Assembly: GCF_014145665.1 (NCBI RefSeq)
Contig: NZ_JACHTD010000008.1
Coordinates: forward strand, 1 to 64,000
Direction: 5' to 3'
Length of the DNA: 64,000 nt
Source: Myroides sp. NP-2
GTDB taxonomy: Bacteria; Bacteroidota; Bacteroidia; Flavobacteriales; Flavobacteriaceae
In this document: one piece after another, positions 15,940 to 25,399 of the stretch
Layout of the letters: each line of letters starts with the position of its first letter
Position numbering within the stretch: position 1 is the first letter of the stretch
The notes under the pieces: model-generated
What the model was told of the DNA's origin: nothing
Database searches by the model: none
Seen by the model: only the letters and a program-made list of their open reading frames with translations
Made by a program: the position numbers and the translations under genes

Positions 15940-16410
15940 TTATGCTATTGAGGTAGTATTGTTTAATTGTAAATACCTCATAAAAAGGGTTACAATAGGA
16001 TGATGCACTTCCATAACCTCTTCTGTAGAGAAAGAAGTTAAGGGAAACCATTGTAAGGCTTTGATGTCATCTTTGGGTTGAATATCTGCTGTTGTTGCAG
16101 GAATTTCTAACAGATACAAATGGGTGATAATTTTGTCTTTGTGGTTGCGGTAGCGGGGATCATCGATTTTAGTTGAGCCTAAGTAGCGTATCTCGTCTGG
16201 AGTAGCTACGAGGTTGGTTTCTTCGAATAACTCTCTTACAGCGGCTGATTCATAGCTAGAATCATCTGCATCGACAAATCCGCCTACAAAACGCCATTTG
16301 GGTTCATTTTCTTTTTTACCCAGTAATAGGGAATAGGTTTGGTCTGCATTTAAACGCAGTACCGCAATATCCACTGTGGGAATTGCGTTAGGATAAACTT
16401 TTTCTTGCAT
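15940..16410 (-). CDS. NUDIX hydrolase
   Basis: A 156-residue NUDIX protein if started at 16410 (MQEKVYPNAIPTVDIAVL); an upstream in-frame start would add 11 residues. The NUDIX box GGFVDADDSSYESAAVRELFEETNL is spread over roughly residues 44-68, with the REx2EE core intact. Such enzymes cleave nucleoside diphosphate-linked substrates such as NADH, ADP-ribose or oxidised nucleotides; some relatives act in NadR/NrtR regulation, but no C-terminal DNA-binding domain is present. Lies downstream of murF, from which a terminator separates it. Confidence 0.9.
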   Translation of the reverse strand: MQEKVYPNAIPTVDIAVLRLNADQTYSLLLGKKENEPKWRFVGGFVDADDSSYESAAVRELFEETNLVATPDEIRYLGSTKIDDPRYRNHKDKIITHLYLLEIPATTADIQPKDDIKALQWFPLTSFSTEEVMEVHHPIVTLFMRYLQLNNTTSIA

Positions 16411-16444
16411 TTTTGTTGTTTTGAGGAGATGAAGGTAAAACAAA

Positions 16445-16471
16445 AAAGGCTGAATACGTTATTCAGCCTTT
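16445..16471 (-). terminator. murF terminator
   Basis: Perfect 12-bp stem AAAGGCTGAATA / TATTCAGCCTTT with a three-base loop and a T run on the minus strand. Confidence 0.88.
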
Positions 16472-16474
16472 GGA

Positions 16475-17779
16475 TTATTTTAAAAAAGAAACGATTTTTT
16501 CTAAAGCCATTCCTCTTGAACCTTTAATTAAAACGGTTTTATTTGCCAAGAGTTCTTCTATCTTGGGGTATTGCGTAAAGAAATTATCGAGGGTTTCATA
16601 GAACTCCATGGATTCTACTTGAGTTGATTTTTTTGTTTTGAAGAATTCTCTACCAATGAAAAACGCTTTGGCGTGTGTGGTTTCTGTTAGTTGTTGTACG
16701 ATGGCTTGGTGTTCTTTCTCACTTGCACTTCCTAACTCAAACATATCCCCTAAGATGTAAATTTTAGGCGTAGTGGACGGGAGTTGATCGAAGTTCGCTA
16801 TGGAGAGTTCCATACTAGATGGATTTGCATTATACGCATCTAATAAAATAGCAAATGGTTCTTGTTTAATCCATTGTGATCGATTATTCGTTGGGATGTA
16901 CTCCTGAATGGCTTGATTTGCTTCCTCTAAACTCACGCCAAAATATTGACCAATTGCTACAGCTGCCGCCATATTTGTGGCGTTGTATGTTCCAGTGAGG
17001 TGTGAGTGTATCTCTTGATTACCGACTTGAATACGAGCTACTTCTGCTGTAGGAAGATAAGTAACCTCTAGGTTGGGTTCTGTGTCTTTGGAGCCAAAGG
17101 TAAATCGTGAAAAGGTCATCGTTTTGGCATCTTGACGTGGATCATCTGCATTGACAAATGCCATCTTATGATTGTCTTCAAGGTAGTCATAGAGCTCACT
17201 TTTCCCTTTAATTACGCCTTCAAAACCGCCAAATCCCTCTAAGTGAGCTTTGCCAAAGTTGGTAATATAGCCGTAATCAGGTTGTGCAATGCTGCATAAA
17301 AGAGCAATTTCGTTGAGGTGGTTTGCACCCATCTCTACAATGCCTATATCAGTTTCGTCGTCAAATTGCAACAGAGTTAAAGGAACGCCAATGTGATTGT
17401 TGTAATTCCCTTGGGTTGCTTTGACGTTGTATTTTTGACTTAAAACAGATTTGATCAATTCTTTGGTCGTTGTTTTTCCATTGCTTCCCGTTAGTGCAAT
17501 AATAGGAAGACCCAATTGTTGTCTGTGGTAATTGGCTAATTGTTGGAGCGCGACTAAAGAATTTTGAACAAGAAACATCTTATCGCGATCCGTTACGAGT
17601 TTGGAATTGTCCATGATCACATAACGCGCACCTTTGTTCAAAGCCTCTTGTGCAAATTCATTTGCGTCGAAGTTATCACCTTTTAAAGCGAAGAAAAGAC
17701 TGTTAGGAGTAATATTTCTCGTATCAATTGATATGCCGTCAGCCTCTAAGAAGCAGCTGTATAGTTCTTGTATATTCAT
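16475..17779 (-). CDS. murF: UDP-N-acetylmuramoyl-tripeptide--D-alanyl-D-alanine ligase
   Basis: A 434-residue Mur ligase. The ATP-binding loop TGSNGKTTTKEL lies at about residues 97-108, the central-domain EMGANHLNEIALL at about 147-159, and the C-terminal domain has DAYNANPSSMELSI with the substrate-binding DNPSS-like element of MurF. It adds D-Ala-D-Ala to UDP-MurNAc-tripeptide in the cytoplasm, the last soluble step of peptidoglycan precursor synthesis. Follows gldJ, an arrangement common in Flavobacteriia, but a terminator lies between them. Confidence 0.95.
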   Translation of the reverse strand: MNIQELYSCFLEADGISIDTRNITPNSLFFALKGDNFDANEFAQEALNKGARYVIMDNSKLVTDRDKMFLVQNSLVALQQLANYHRQQLGLPIIALTGSNGKTTTKELIKSVLSQKYNVKATQGNYNNHIGVPLTLLQFDDETDIGIVEMGANHLNEIALLCSIAQPDYGYITNFGKAHLEGFGGFEGVIKGKSELYDYLEDNHKMAFVNADDPRQDAKTMTFSRFTFGSKDTEPNLEVTYLPTAEVARIQVGNQEIHSHLTGTYNATNMAAAVAIGQYFGVSLEEANQAIQEYIPTNNRSQWIKQEPFAILLDAYNANPSSMELSIANFDQLPSTTPKIYILGDMFELGSASEKEHQAIVQQLTETTHAKAFFIGREFFKTKKSTQVESMEFYETLDNFFTQYPKIEELLANKTVLIKGSRGMALEKIVSFLK

Positions 17780-17796
17780 AAGTCAAAAGTAAAAAA

Positions 17797-17823
17797 AAAG
17801 TCCTAATTAAAATTAGGACTTTT
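17797..17823 (-). terminator. gldJ terminator
   Basis: Stem AAAGTCCTAATT / AATTAGGACTTT with a T run on the minus strand. Confidence 0.88.
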
Positions 17824-17845
17824 AAAAGAAATATAGCGTTATATA

Positions 17846-19372
17846 TTAGTTTTTCGTTTTGCGGATTACTTGTTTTTGCCCCACTTTCGTCATGGCTAAA
17901 CGGAATCCGATATAATCAGTAGCTTGATCTTCTGGATGGAATCTTCTTGTAGCAGGATCTAACCAATAAGCTCTGTCTTTCCATGAACCACCTTTAATTA
18001 CACGGCTTTTCTCGTTGTAAATATTGGCAATTTGCGTTTGTTTTTTCGCTCTTGAAGTTTGTGTTTCTTCAGCGTTTTCTTCTCCTGTAGCCTCATTTGT
18101 ATTAGCATCATACACCGTTTGAGCTACTTGTCCAGGTAAGTTACGCACGCGTAGACGACCATTAGATAAAGTGTCAAACACAACCGTTTGATCTGTTACA
18201 ATTTGCGGTTTTCCGTCAGGACCTATTTGATTTTTGTAGTAGATGTTTCCTTTGAAGAAGTTGAAATCAGTGTCAATTTGGTCGATTTGAGGATCGTAAA
18301 CGTCAGCTACCCATTCCGCAACGTTTCCAGCCATGTCGTATAGACCGAAATCGTTTGGAGCATATGATTTTACCGCATTGGTAATATCTGCGTTATCAGT
18401 TGCCCAACCAGCAATTCCTCCATAATCACCACGACCTTGTTTAAAGTTAGCATATTGTGATTTTAACGTATTGTTACGTCCATTGCTTCCTCTCTTTTTC
18501 GTAGGATTTTCCCATGGATATGTTTTTCTTCCTTGGTAGTTGTTGTATTCTCTTGTTCCAGCCATTCCTATTGCAGCATATTCCCATTCTGCCTCAGTAG
18601 GTAGGCGGTATTCTGCAGTGAAAAGTCCGTAATTCATTGTAGCATAGAGGTTTTTCTCACCTTCTTTTGCTTTATTTTTTACTCCGCGGTATACGATATC
18701 ACTATTTCCACCGTATACAGCTTCAGGATTTGCTAAATAAGTTTCAGTGCTAAAGTGTGCATCAGCGTAAGCCTCCACAATTTTAGCATCTTTTTTTAGG
18801 TACCCAGCTCTTTCTAACGTTAATTCATTAACTCGATCTGTTCTCCATTTTGCATAATCATTGGCTTGCAACCAAGTTACTCCAACTACAGGGTAATTTG
18901 CGTAAGCAGGATGTCTTAAGTAGCTGGAAATTAGTGTTTCATTAAATCCAGAACCACTTCTCCAAACTGTTGTGTCGGGTAAAGCGCTTTTGTAAATTTC
19001 TGCATACACCTGATTCGTAGGAGGGAAAACACTTTTTAACCAGTATAAGTATTCGTTATACGCGATGTTTGTTGTCTCAGCTTCATCTAAATAAAAAGAT
19101 TGCACATACTGTTGCTTTGGATTGTTGTTCCAATCAGCCATGATGTCATCTTGTACTCTTCCCATTGTAAAAGCACCCCCTTCAATGGATACCATACCCT
19201 TAGGATTCTGCTGTTCAAAATTAGTGTTGTACTGAAAGCCTCCTTTTTTATCATTTATTTTCCAACCAGTAGCAGAAGAAACTCCATTATTTGTGTTACT
19301 GCAACTCGTTAAACCAACTGTAGCTAGTAGGCCAGCAAGCAGTTGTAAAGTCATAAGTCTATTAATCTTCAT
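17846..19372 (-). CDS. gldJ: Gliding motility lipoprotein GldJ
   Basis: A 508-residue lipoprotein (signal ending LTSCSNTNN; lipidated Cys about residue 24). The body is an FGE-sulfatase/formylglycine-like domain: SIEGGAFTMGRVQDD (about 63), GVTWLQANDYAKWR (about 168) and DMAGNVAEWVADVYDP (about 343), ending RVIKGGSWKDRAYWLDPATRRF and IGFRLAMTKVG. GldJ is required for gliding and T9SS stability in Flavobacterium. Its head-to-head position with porU (193 bases between starts) is the same as in F. johnsoniae. The copper ligands of true formylglycine-generating enzymes are not evident, so it is probably structural. Confidence 0.93.
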   Translation of the reverse strand: MKINRLMTLQLLAGLLATVGLTSCSNTNNGVSSATGWKINDKKGGFQYNTNFEQQNPKGMVSIEGGAFTMGRVQDDIMADWNNNPKQQYVQSFYLDEAETTNIAYNEYLYWLKSVFPPTNQVYAEIYKSALPDTTVWRSGSGFNETLISSYLRHPAYANYPVVGVTWLQANDYAKWRTDRVNELTLERAGYLKKDAKIVEAYADAHFSTETYLANPEAVYGGNSDIVYRGVKNKAKEGEKNLYATMNYGLFTAEYRLPTEAEWEYAAIGMAGTREYNNYQGRKTYPWENPTKKRGSNGRNNTLKSQYANFKQGRGDYGGIAGWATDNADITNAVKSYAPNDFGLYDMAGNVAEWVADVYDPQIDQIDTDFNFFKGNIYYKNQIGPDGKPQIVTDQTVVFDTLSNGRLRVRNLPGQVAQTVYDANTNEATGEENAEETQTSRAKKQTQIANIYNEKSRVIKGGSWKDRAYWLDPATRRFHPEDQATDYIGFRLAMTKVGQKQVIRKTKN

Positions 19373-19517
19373 GTTAAAAACGGGTAAATAATTTGACGCA
19401 ATATAAGAATTAACGATTAATTAGCAATATCCTTGCTGTGAATATTTTAAAAAAAACTTAATTTTCATGTTTCAAAATAATAATGATCACTTAAATAACG
19501 CTTTTTTTAGAAGCGTA

Positions 19518-19545
19518 TTGTGTATGGAAAAAATAATTATTTTTG
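19518..19545 (+). promoter_or_regulatory. Promoter of porU (TTG-N17-TATTTTTG)
   Basis: TTG at 19518-19520 and an exact -7 element TATTTTTG at 19538-19545, spaced 17 bases, a good match to the Bacteroidota sigma-A promoter. Confidence 0.65.
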
Positions 19546-19565
19546 CCTAGGAACAATTCTTCCTC

Positions 19566-22500
19566 ATGCAAATATATATGAAAATAATTATTAATACACT
19601 ACTGATTCTTACTTGCTTTACACTTTTTTCCCAATCTAACCGATTAGAGTTGAAGTGGGACAATAATCTGGTAGAACGCGCGTTGACAACTTCTGATTTT
19701 GATGTGTCCAAAATAGATAAAAATTTAACATTTGAAAGTGTTAATAATAAGTTAATTTACATAATTTCAGAAATAAATAATTCAACTAATTTTAAAAATA
19801 CTGCACGAATTGTGCAAGTTTCGTATGAAGAATTAGACAGTAATTTGCTGTCAAGTGAGAAGAAAAATCTATATCAAGAGGGGTTAAATCTCCAATTAAA
19901 GACGATTTATACTAACAATCAACCACAAGTTTTGCTGTATTTTTCTCCTATTGTGTACGAAAATGGTAGATTAAAACGCGTAAAAAGCTTGTCCTATAGC
20001 CTCGAAAATCAGTCTATATCCTCTTCATCAGTGCAGAATCGACGGCTCTTAACGGGACAGAATAGCGCCACTCCATCCGTCTTGCGCCAGGGAAATTGGT
20101 TCAAATTTGGTGTTGAGAAAACTGGAATTTACAAGCTTGATCGCAATTTTCTGACTCAGTTGGGGGTGCCTCAAGGGGTGGATCCACGTACGATTCAGAT
20201 TTTCGGAAGTGGAGGAAGCATGTTGCCCCTCGTCAATCAAGGCGATTATCCGACCGACCTGCAAGAAAATAGTATTTACGTACACGGAGAAGAAAAGGGA
20301 TCCCTAGATGCAAACGACTATATTTTGTTTTATGCCACGGGGGTAGATCAGTGGAATGAGGAGAGTTTAACCTATCAAAATTTATATACAGATGAGGGAA
20401 TCTACTTTCTTACCTATGGACAACAACAGGGATTGCGCATCTCCAATATGGTTGAACCTAGCGGACGAGAAGTAGAGACAATTACAGAATTTGATGGACG
20501 TGTTTTTCACGAACGCGATTTGGTCAATATTGGAAAACTGGGACGCAAGTGGTTTGGTGAGGAGTTTGGTTTGGTAAATGAACGGAGTTTTTCAGTCGAG
20601 CTACTGCATTTGAATCCTAGTATACCGGTTGTGTTTGGAGCTAATTCAGCTTCAAGTTCCTATGGAAATACTTCTTTTTCCTTTGAAATTAATGGCAGAT
20701 ATGCAGGAGGAGTTTCCTTTTTTCCTATACGCAGTGCAACGACTAAAGCCTACGAAAGCTATGTAGAGAAGGAAGAGTATTTGAGTTCTCCTTTTGCTGA
20801 GGTAACCGTAACCTACCAAAATGGAGGTGTTCCCAATTCGACAGGCTATTTGGATTATATTGAATTCCTATACACAGGGACTTTGGTTGGAGGAAATAAA
20901 CAGTATCGTTTTTCCAATGCAAAAACAAAAACAACGGCCGGTGTGTTGCGTTGGAGTTTAACCCAAACAAACGCGGTACATCGCATTTGGGAAGTCACTG
21001 ATCCGAGTGCGATTCGCGTTATTGCCGTGGGAAATCAACCGCAGTTTAGCTTTAAAACACAAGGAGGAAGCACACAGTACTTTCAAGTTGAAATTCCATC
21101 GGATTACTATAGTCCAAAAATGGTGAACAACAGTCGGGTTCGCAATCAGGATCTCAAAGGCATGGTTCACGCTCAAGCTGCAGTAGATTACCTCCTTATT
21201 ACTAATGAGGCCTTAGTTCCAGCAGCACAGCAGTTGGCACAGTTTCACCGTCAACACAGTCAACTGAACCCCTTAGTGGTTGCTGTGGAGCAGATTTACA
21301 ATGAATTTTCGTCAGGTCAGCAAGATGGTACGGCAATTCGTAACTTCGTTCGCTATGTTTCCGAAGCGATGCAACAAAAAGGCAGTGAGTTAAGATACCT
21401 TAATATAGTAGGAACAGGATCTTATGATTACAAGCAGCGCATAGAGCAAAATACAAATATTGTTCCGTTGCATTATGGGATGAATAAAAACAAAAAAGCC
21501 CAAAACAGCAATGCCAACTTCTCGATGTATACCACCTTTATGTCGGATGATTTTTACGGGTTGCTCGATGAAGGTGAGGGCGATATGTATAGCTTGGCTT
21601 TTGGAATTGACGTAACGGTAGGAAGAATGTTGGTCAAGAATTTAGATGAAGCCAATCAAGCGGTTCAAAAAATTATAACGTACTACGGAGAGGAGGCAAA
21701 AGGACGTTGGAAGAACAATTTGATCGCCATGGCAGATGATGTCGATAAAGAATCAGATTATGCCTTGCAAGTTGAAACCGATACGATTGTCAAGCGAATT
21801 GTTGCCAATCATCCGTTCTTTAATCCAAAGAAAATTTACCTAGATGCCTATGTACAAGAAACAGCTGCGGGTGGAAATCGCTATCCTCAAGCGCGTATGG
21901 ATTTCTTGGATGGAATTGAAAAGGGCGCGTTATTTGTCAATTATTTAGGACACGGTGGGGAAGATGGTCTAGGACAGGAACGCGTATTTACAATTGAGGA
22001 CGCCCGAAAATTAACCAATGAAAACAAATACCCTGTATTTTCGATCATTACATGTGAGTTTAGTCGTTTTGACGATCCAAACTATACGAGTGGAGGGGAA
22101 GTGCTGTACAACAATACTAAAGGAGGAGCAATCGCCTTGGTAGGAACTACACGAGAGATCGGAATTGATATTGGACGATTGTTAAACCGCACGTTTACGG
22201 ATTTGTTTTTTGAGCATTCAACAACCTATTCTGTAGCAGATGCGCTGCGCCACACTAAAAATAAATATACCAATCGCGATAAAAATGTCGTGTCTTTTAT
22301 TGGAGATCCAGCATTAAAAATCGCCCTGCCCAAATTAAAGGTTGTGTTGTCCAAAGTAAATGAGAACGAGGTGGATCAAACGACACAACAACCGGTTAAA
22401 GCGCTGGATTATGTGCAAATGAAAGGTGAGGTACAAGACGAACAAGACAACCTAGTCGAATCGTATACGGGTCGTTTAGCGGTTGAGGTTTTTGATAAGT

Positions 22501-23429
22501 ATTTGGATAAGAAAACCTTAGGTAATGACAATGTATCAACAAATGAAGGGTTGCTTTTAATGGATTTTCAAACGCTAGGCGAAGTTGTTTTTCGCGGAAA
22601 TGCCAGTGTGAAAAACGGGGCTTTTTCCTTTGATTTTATTATGCCTAAAGACATTCGTCTGAATGAAGGCAAGGGCAAAGTGAGTTTTTATTCTGCTAAT
22701 AATCAAGTCGAATACACCGGAAGTAATGATGAGGTAGTGATAGGAGGGTTGAATGAAAATGCACCAAAGGACACTACGCCACCGATGGCGAGACTTTATA
22801 TGGACAATGAATCTTTTGTTTCGGGAGGATTGACAGACAATAATCCAATATTTCTTGCGTTTGTTGAAGATGAGAGTGGGATAAATACCGCAAGTGGGAT
22901 CGGACACGATATCTCAATTGTTGTAAATGACAAGGAAGAACAAGCTGTTGTTCTCAATGATTATTACGAAACAGAAGTGGACAACTTCAGAAAGGGAAAA
23001 GTCACCTATCAGTTGAAAGATCTTGAGCCAGGAGTACATACCATACAATTTAAAGTATGGGATGTTTACAATAATTTGTCAACAAGTGAGATACAATTTG
23101 TGGTTAAACAAGACGAGGCTTTAAAAATTGAGCATGTCCTCAATTACCCAAACCCTTTTGTCAGCTATACCGAGTTTTGGTTTACTCATAACCGACCGTT
23201 AGAGCCATTGGATGTACAGGTACAAATCATGACTATTGCTGGAAGAATTGTAAAAACAATTAACCAGCAGGTGGTCACAGAAGGAAATTTATGTAGAGAA
23301 ATCCAATGGGATGGTCGAGATGACTTTGGCGATCGAATAGGAAAAGGAGTATACATTTACCGCATGACTGTCCGTTCTACGCAGACAGGAAAAAAAGTAG
23401 AGAAAATAGAAAAATTAGTTATACTTTAG
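19566..23429 (+). CDS. porU: T9SS C-terminal signal peptidase PorU
   Basis: A 1287-residue outer-surface protease that removes C-terminal sorting signals from T9SS cargo and attaches them to lipopolysaccharide. It has an N-terminal signal peptide (residues 1-27 or, from the second ATG at 19578, four fewer). The gingipain-type C25 caspase domain spans about 530-930, with the catalytic His796 in YLGHGGEDG and Cys830 in IITCEFSRFDDP. The C-terminal ~90 residues (YPNPFVSYTEFWF to IYRMTV) form a T9SS-type beta-sandwich, as in other PorU proteins. About 1,290 residues is the usual flavobacterial length. Divergent from gldJ, 40 bases before porV. Confidence 0.95.
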   Translation: MQIYMKIIINTLLILTCFTLFSQSNRLELKWDNNLVERALTTSDFDVSKIDKNLTFESVNNKLIYIISEINNSTNFKNTARIVQVSYEELDSNLLSSEKKNLYQEGLNLQLKTIYTNNQPQVLLYFSPIVYENGRLKRVKSLSYSLENQSISSSSVQNRRLLTGQNSATPSVLRQGNWFKFGVEKTGIYKLDRNFLTQLGVPQGVDPRTIQIFGSGGSMLPLVNQGDYPTDLQENSIYVHGEEKGSLDANDYILFYATGVDQWNEESLTYQNLYTDEGIYFLTYGQQQGLRISNMVEPSGREVETITEFDGRVFHERDLVNIGKLGRKWFGEEFGLVNERSFSVELLHLNPSIPVVFGANSASSSYGNTSFSFEINGRYAGGVSFFPIRSATTKAYESYVEKEEYLSSPFAEVTVTYQNGGVPNSTGYLDYIEFLYTGTLVGGNKQYRFSNAKTKTTAGVLRWSLTQTNAVHRIWEVTDPSAIRVIAVGNQPQFSFKTQGGSTQYFQVEIPSDYYSPKMVNNSRVRNQDLKGMVHAQAAVDYLLITNEALVPAAQQLAQFHRQHSQLNPLVVAVEQIYNEFSSGQQDGTAIRNFVRYVSEAMQQKGSELRYLNIVGTGSYDYKQRIEQNTNIVPLHYGMNKNKKAQNSNANFSMYTTFMSDDFYGLLDEGEGDMYSLAFGIDVTVGRMLVKNLDEANQAVQKIITYYGEEAKGRWKNNLIAMADDVDKESDYALQVETDTIVKRIVANHPFFNPKKIYLDAYVQETAAGGNRYPQARMDFLDGIEKGALFVNYLGHGGEDGLGQERVFTIEDARKLTNENKYPVFSIITCEFSRFDDPNYTSGGEVLYNNTKGGAIALVGTTREIGIDIGRLLNRTFTDLFFEHSTTYSVADALRHTKNKYTNRDKNVVSFIGDPALKIALPKLKVVLSKVNENEVDQTTQQPVKALDYVQMKGEVQDEQDNLVESYTGRLAVEVFDKYLDKKTLGNDNVSTNEGLLLMDFQTLGEVVFRGNASVKNGAFSFDFIMPKDIRLNEGKGKVSFYSANNQVEYTGSNDEVVIGGLNENAPKDTTPPMARLYMDNESFVSGGLTDNNPIFLAFVEDESGINTASGIGHDISIVVNDKEEQAVVLNDYYETEVDNFRKGKVTYQLKDLEPGVHTIQFKVWDVYNNLSTSEIQFVVKQDEALKIEHVLNYPNPFVSYTEFWFTHNRPLEPLDVQVQIMTIAGRIVKTINQQVVTEGNLCREIQWDGRDDFGDRIGKGVYIYRMTVRSTQTGKKVEKIEKLVIL

Positions 23430-23437
23430 GAAACAAT

Positions 23438-23445
23438 TATATTTG
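23438..23445 (+). promoter_or_regulatory. -7 promoter element (TATATTTG) for porV
   Basis: Exact TAnnTTTG match just after porU and 25 bases before the porV start, suggesting that porV has its own promoter besides read-through from porU. Confidence 0.5.
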
Positions 23446-23469
23446 TATAATATTAATACACACAACTGG

Positions 23470-24612
23470 ATGAAAAATATTACCGCATTAGTTTTATCTA
23501 TACTTGGTGGATCTGCCTTGTATGCACAAACAGATATGCATCCGATCACAACGGGAGTGCCCTTCCTTACAATTGCAGCCGATGCTAGATCCGCAGGTAT
23601 GGGAGACATGGGGGTGGCTACAACGACAGATGTTTTTTCACAACAACACAATGCTTCAAAATACGCTTTTGCTAAGAAAGACCAAGGGGTAGCGCTGAGC
23701 TATACTCCTTATATGTCAAAAATATCCAATGATATGTCTTTGGCACAAATGAACTATTACAACAAATACAACGAGAGAAGTGCCTTTGCTGTAGGATTTC
23801 GTTATTTTGGAATGGGGGAGGTAACCTATCGACAAGACTACAACAGTATGGGATCTACCTATAAACCAAGTGAATTTGCCATTGATGCTTCTTACGCTTT
23901 GAAATTAAGTGATAATTTTTCAGGAGCTGTAACCGGGCGTTTCATCAATTCCAATCTAAAACTACCTGATACAGGAGATGGAGATTCAAATAGTGCTAGC
24001 ACTTTTGCGGTGGATATTTCAGGATTCTATCAATCGGATCGCATGTCTTTTGCTGATTTCGACGGTCGTTGGAGATTTGGTTTTAACTTGCAAAATTTAG
24101 GTCCTAAAATTAGCTATAGCGATAGACCTACTGGAGATTTCTTACCGGCTAACCTAAAATTAGGTGCGGGATTTGATTTTATCTTAGATGATTATAACAC
24201 CTTGACAATTGGTGCGGAGTTTAATAAATTAATGGTACCGACGCCTCCAGCTGATATCAGAGATTCAGAAGAAATGCGCAAGTATAACGACATTGGTTGG
24301 TTTAAAGGTGTATTCAAATCTTTTGGAGACGCACCTGGAGGATTTAGCGAAGAAATGAAAGAAATAGCCTGGTCGTTTGGAGCAGAATATTGGTATGACA
24401 ATGTGTTCGCCTTCCGCGCAGGTTATTTTAGTGAAAACAAAAACAAGGGGGCTAGACAATATGCTACTTTAGGAGCAGGATTCAAATACAGTGCTATTAC
24501 TGTAGATTTATCGTATTTGTTCTCTACCTCCAAAGTAACCAATCCACTTGAAAATACCTTGCGTTTTTCACTGAGTATTGACTTAGGAAGAAAGACCTAT
24601 CACAAAGGATAA
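23470..24612 (+). CDS. porV: T9SS outer-membrane shuttle protein PorV (LptO)
   Basis: A 380-residue outer-membrane beta-barrel of the FadL/PorV family. The start is placed at 23470 (MKNITALVLSILGGSALYAQ), a clean signal peptide; an ATG at 23443 would add nine residues. The mature start PITTGVPFLTIAADARSAGMGDMGVA is typical of PorV, followed by NASKYAFAKK and amphipathic strands to the C-terminal TLRFSLSIDLGR. PorV collects cargo from the SprA translocon and delivers it to PorU. It directly follows porU, as in F. johnsoniae. Confidence 0.94.
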   Translation: MKNITALVLSILGGSALYAQTDMHPITTGVPFLTIAADARSAGMGDMGVATTTDVFSQQHNASKYAFAKKDQGVALSYTPYMSKISNDMSLAQMNYYNKYNERSAFAVGFRYFGMGEVTYRQDYNSMGSTYKPSEFAIDASYALKLSDNFSGAVTGRFINSNLKLPDTGDGDSNSASTFAVDISGFYQSDRMSFADFDGRWRFGFNLQNLGPKISYSDRPTGDFLPANLKLGAGFDFILDDYNTLTIGAEFNKLMVPTPPADIRDSEEMRKYNDIGWFKGVFKSFGDAPGGFSEEMKEIAWSFGAEYWYDNVFAFRAGYFSENKNKGARQYATLGAGFKYSAITVDLSYLFSTSKVTNPLENTLRFSLSIDLGRKTYHKG

Positions 24613-24624
24613 ATAGAAAAGTAT

Positions 24625-24632
24625 TATATTTG
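24625..24632 (+). promoter_or_regulatory. -7 promoter element (TATATTTG) before cdd
   Basis: Exact TAnnTTTG match. It lies just upstream of the hairpin at 24638-24677, so transcription from it would begin at the terminator stem. Confidence 0.45.
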
Positions 24633-24637
24633 TAACC

Positions 24638-24677
24638 AAATCCAAACCGTTGAAGTAAAAACGAGTTTGGATTTTTT
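24638..24677 (+). terminator. Terminator of porV or attenuator of cdd
   Basis: Stem AAATCCAAAC / GTTTGGATTT (10 bp, 17-base loop) followed by T residues, 20 bases before the cdd start. Confidence 0.7.
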
Positions 24678-24696
24678 ATCTCTAATTGTTTGAGTT

Positions 24697-25179
24697 ATGA
24701 AAAAAATAGAAGTTACAACAACCTTTATAGAGTATGAATCTCTAGCGGCATTGGAACAGCAAGACCAAGTGTTGATGCAACAAGCTGTTGAAATAAGAAA
24801 AAATGCGTATGCGCCATATTCGCAATTTCGCGTAGGTGCGGCCTTGCTTTTGGAAGATGGAACGATAGTGCTAGGCTCAAATCAAGAGAATGCAGCATTT
24901 CCCTCAGGTTTATGTGCGGAACGAACGGCTATTTTTCAAGCTGGGGCTTTGCATCCAGGAAAAAGAATTTTAAAACTAGCAATCTCAGCAACCTCAGACT
25001 TAAAAGTAACAGATCATCCTATTCCTCCTTGTGGAGCGTGTAGGCAGAGTATTTTGGAATACGAAGTGAAACAAGCACAACCCATCGAACTGTTTTTTAT
25101 GGGGGCTGAGGGAATTGTATGCTATTCCCCTTCCTTAATTAATATGTTGCCTTTTCATTTTGAAGCAAAATCAATGTGA
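24697..25179 (+). CDS. cdd: Cytidine deaminase
   Basis: A 160-residue homotetrameric-type cytidine deaminase that converts cytidine and deoxycytidine to uridine in pyrimidine salvage. Zinc ligands and the catalytic glutamate are visible: Cys73-Ala-Glu75 in GLCAERTAIF and Cys112/Cys115 in PPCGACRQS. The N-terminal ~25 residues extend the family's usual ~130-residue core. The porU-porV-cdd order is known from other Flavobacteriia although the functions are unrelated. Confidence 0.95.
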   Translation: MKKIEVTTTFIEYESLAALEQQDQVLMQQAVEIRKNAYAPYSQFRVGAALLLEDGTIVLGSNQENAAFPSGLCAERTAIFQAGALHPGKRILKLAISATSDLKVTDHPIPPCGACRQSILEYEVKQAQPIELFFMGAEGIVCYSPSLINMLPFHFEAKSM

Positions 25180-25297
25180 TATACACAGCATTAGAAGTAC
25201 AAGTACTCAGAAAAAAAAGTAGAAAGGCTAGTTGATTACTTCCTTGATACCGAGTTAATTGCTCGTTGCAAAAAAAACGAGTGTTAACCTTGATATT

Positions 25298-25325
25298 ATA
25301 TCAAAATAATTATTAATTTTGATAT
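25298..25325. promoter_or_regulatory. Inverted repeat upstream of the CorC-type gene
   Basis: Perfect 10-bp arms ATATCAAAAT / ATTTTGATAT with an eight-base spacer, about 75 bases before the start codon. It may be an operator or a hairpin; no factor is known. Confidence 0.4.
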
Positions 25326-25357
25326 GAATTGGCGATGAAACTAAAACTTCGCTCTAT

Positions 25358-25385
25358 AGGTCCTTAAAAAATCTAACCAGGACCT
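25358..25385 (+). promoter_or_regulatory. Leader hairpin before the CorC-type gene
   Basis: Stem AGGTCCT / AGGACCT with a 14-base loop, ending 14 bases before the start codon. It could shape ribosome access or act as an attenuator; T residues after it are few. Confidence 0.4.
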
Positions 25386-25399
25386 TTTGAATTTGTAAA

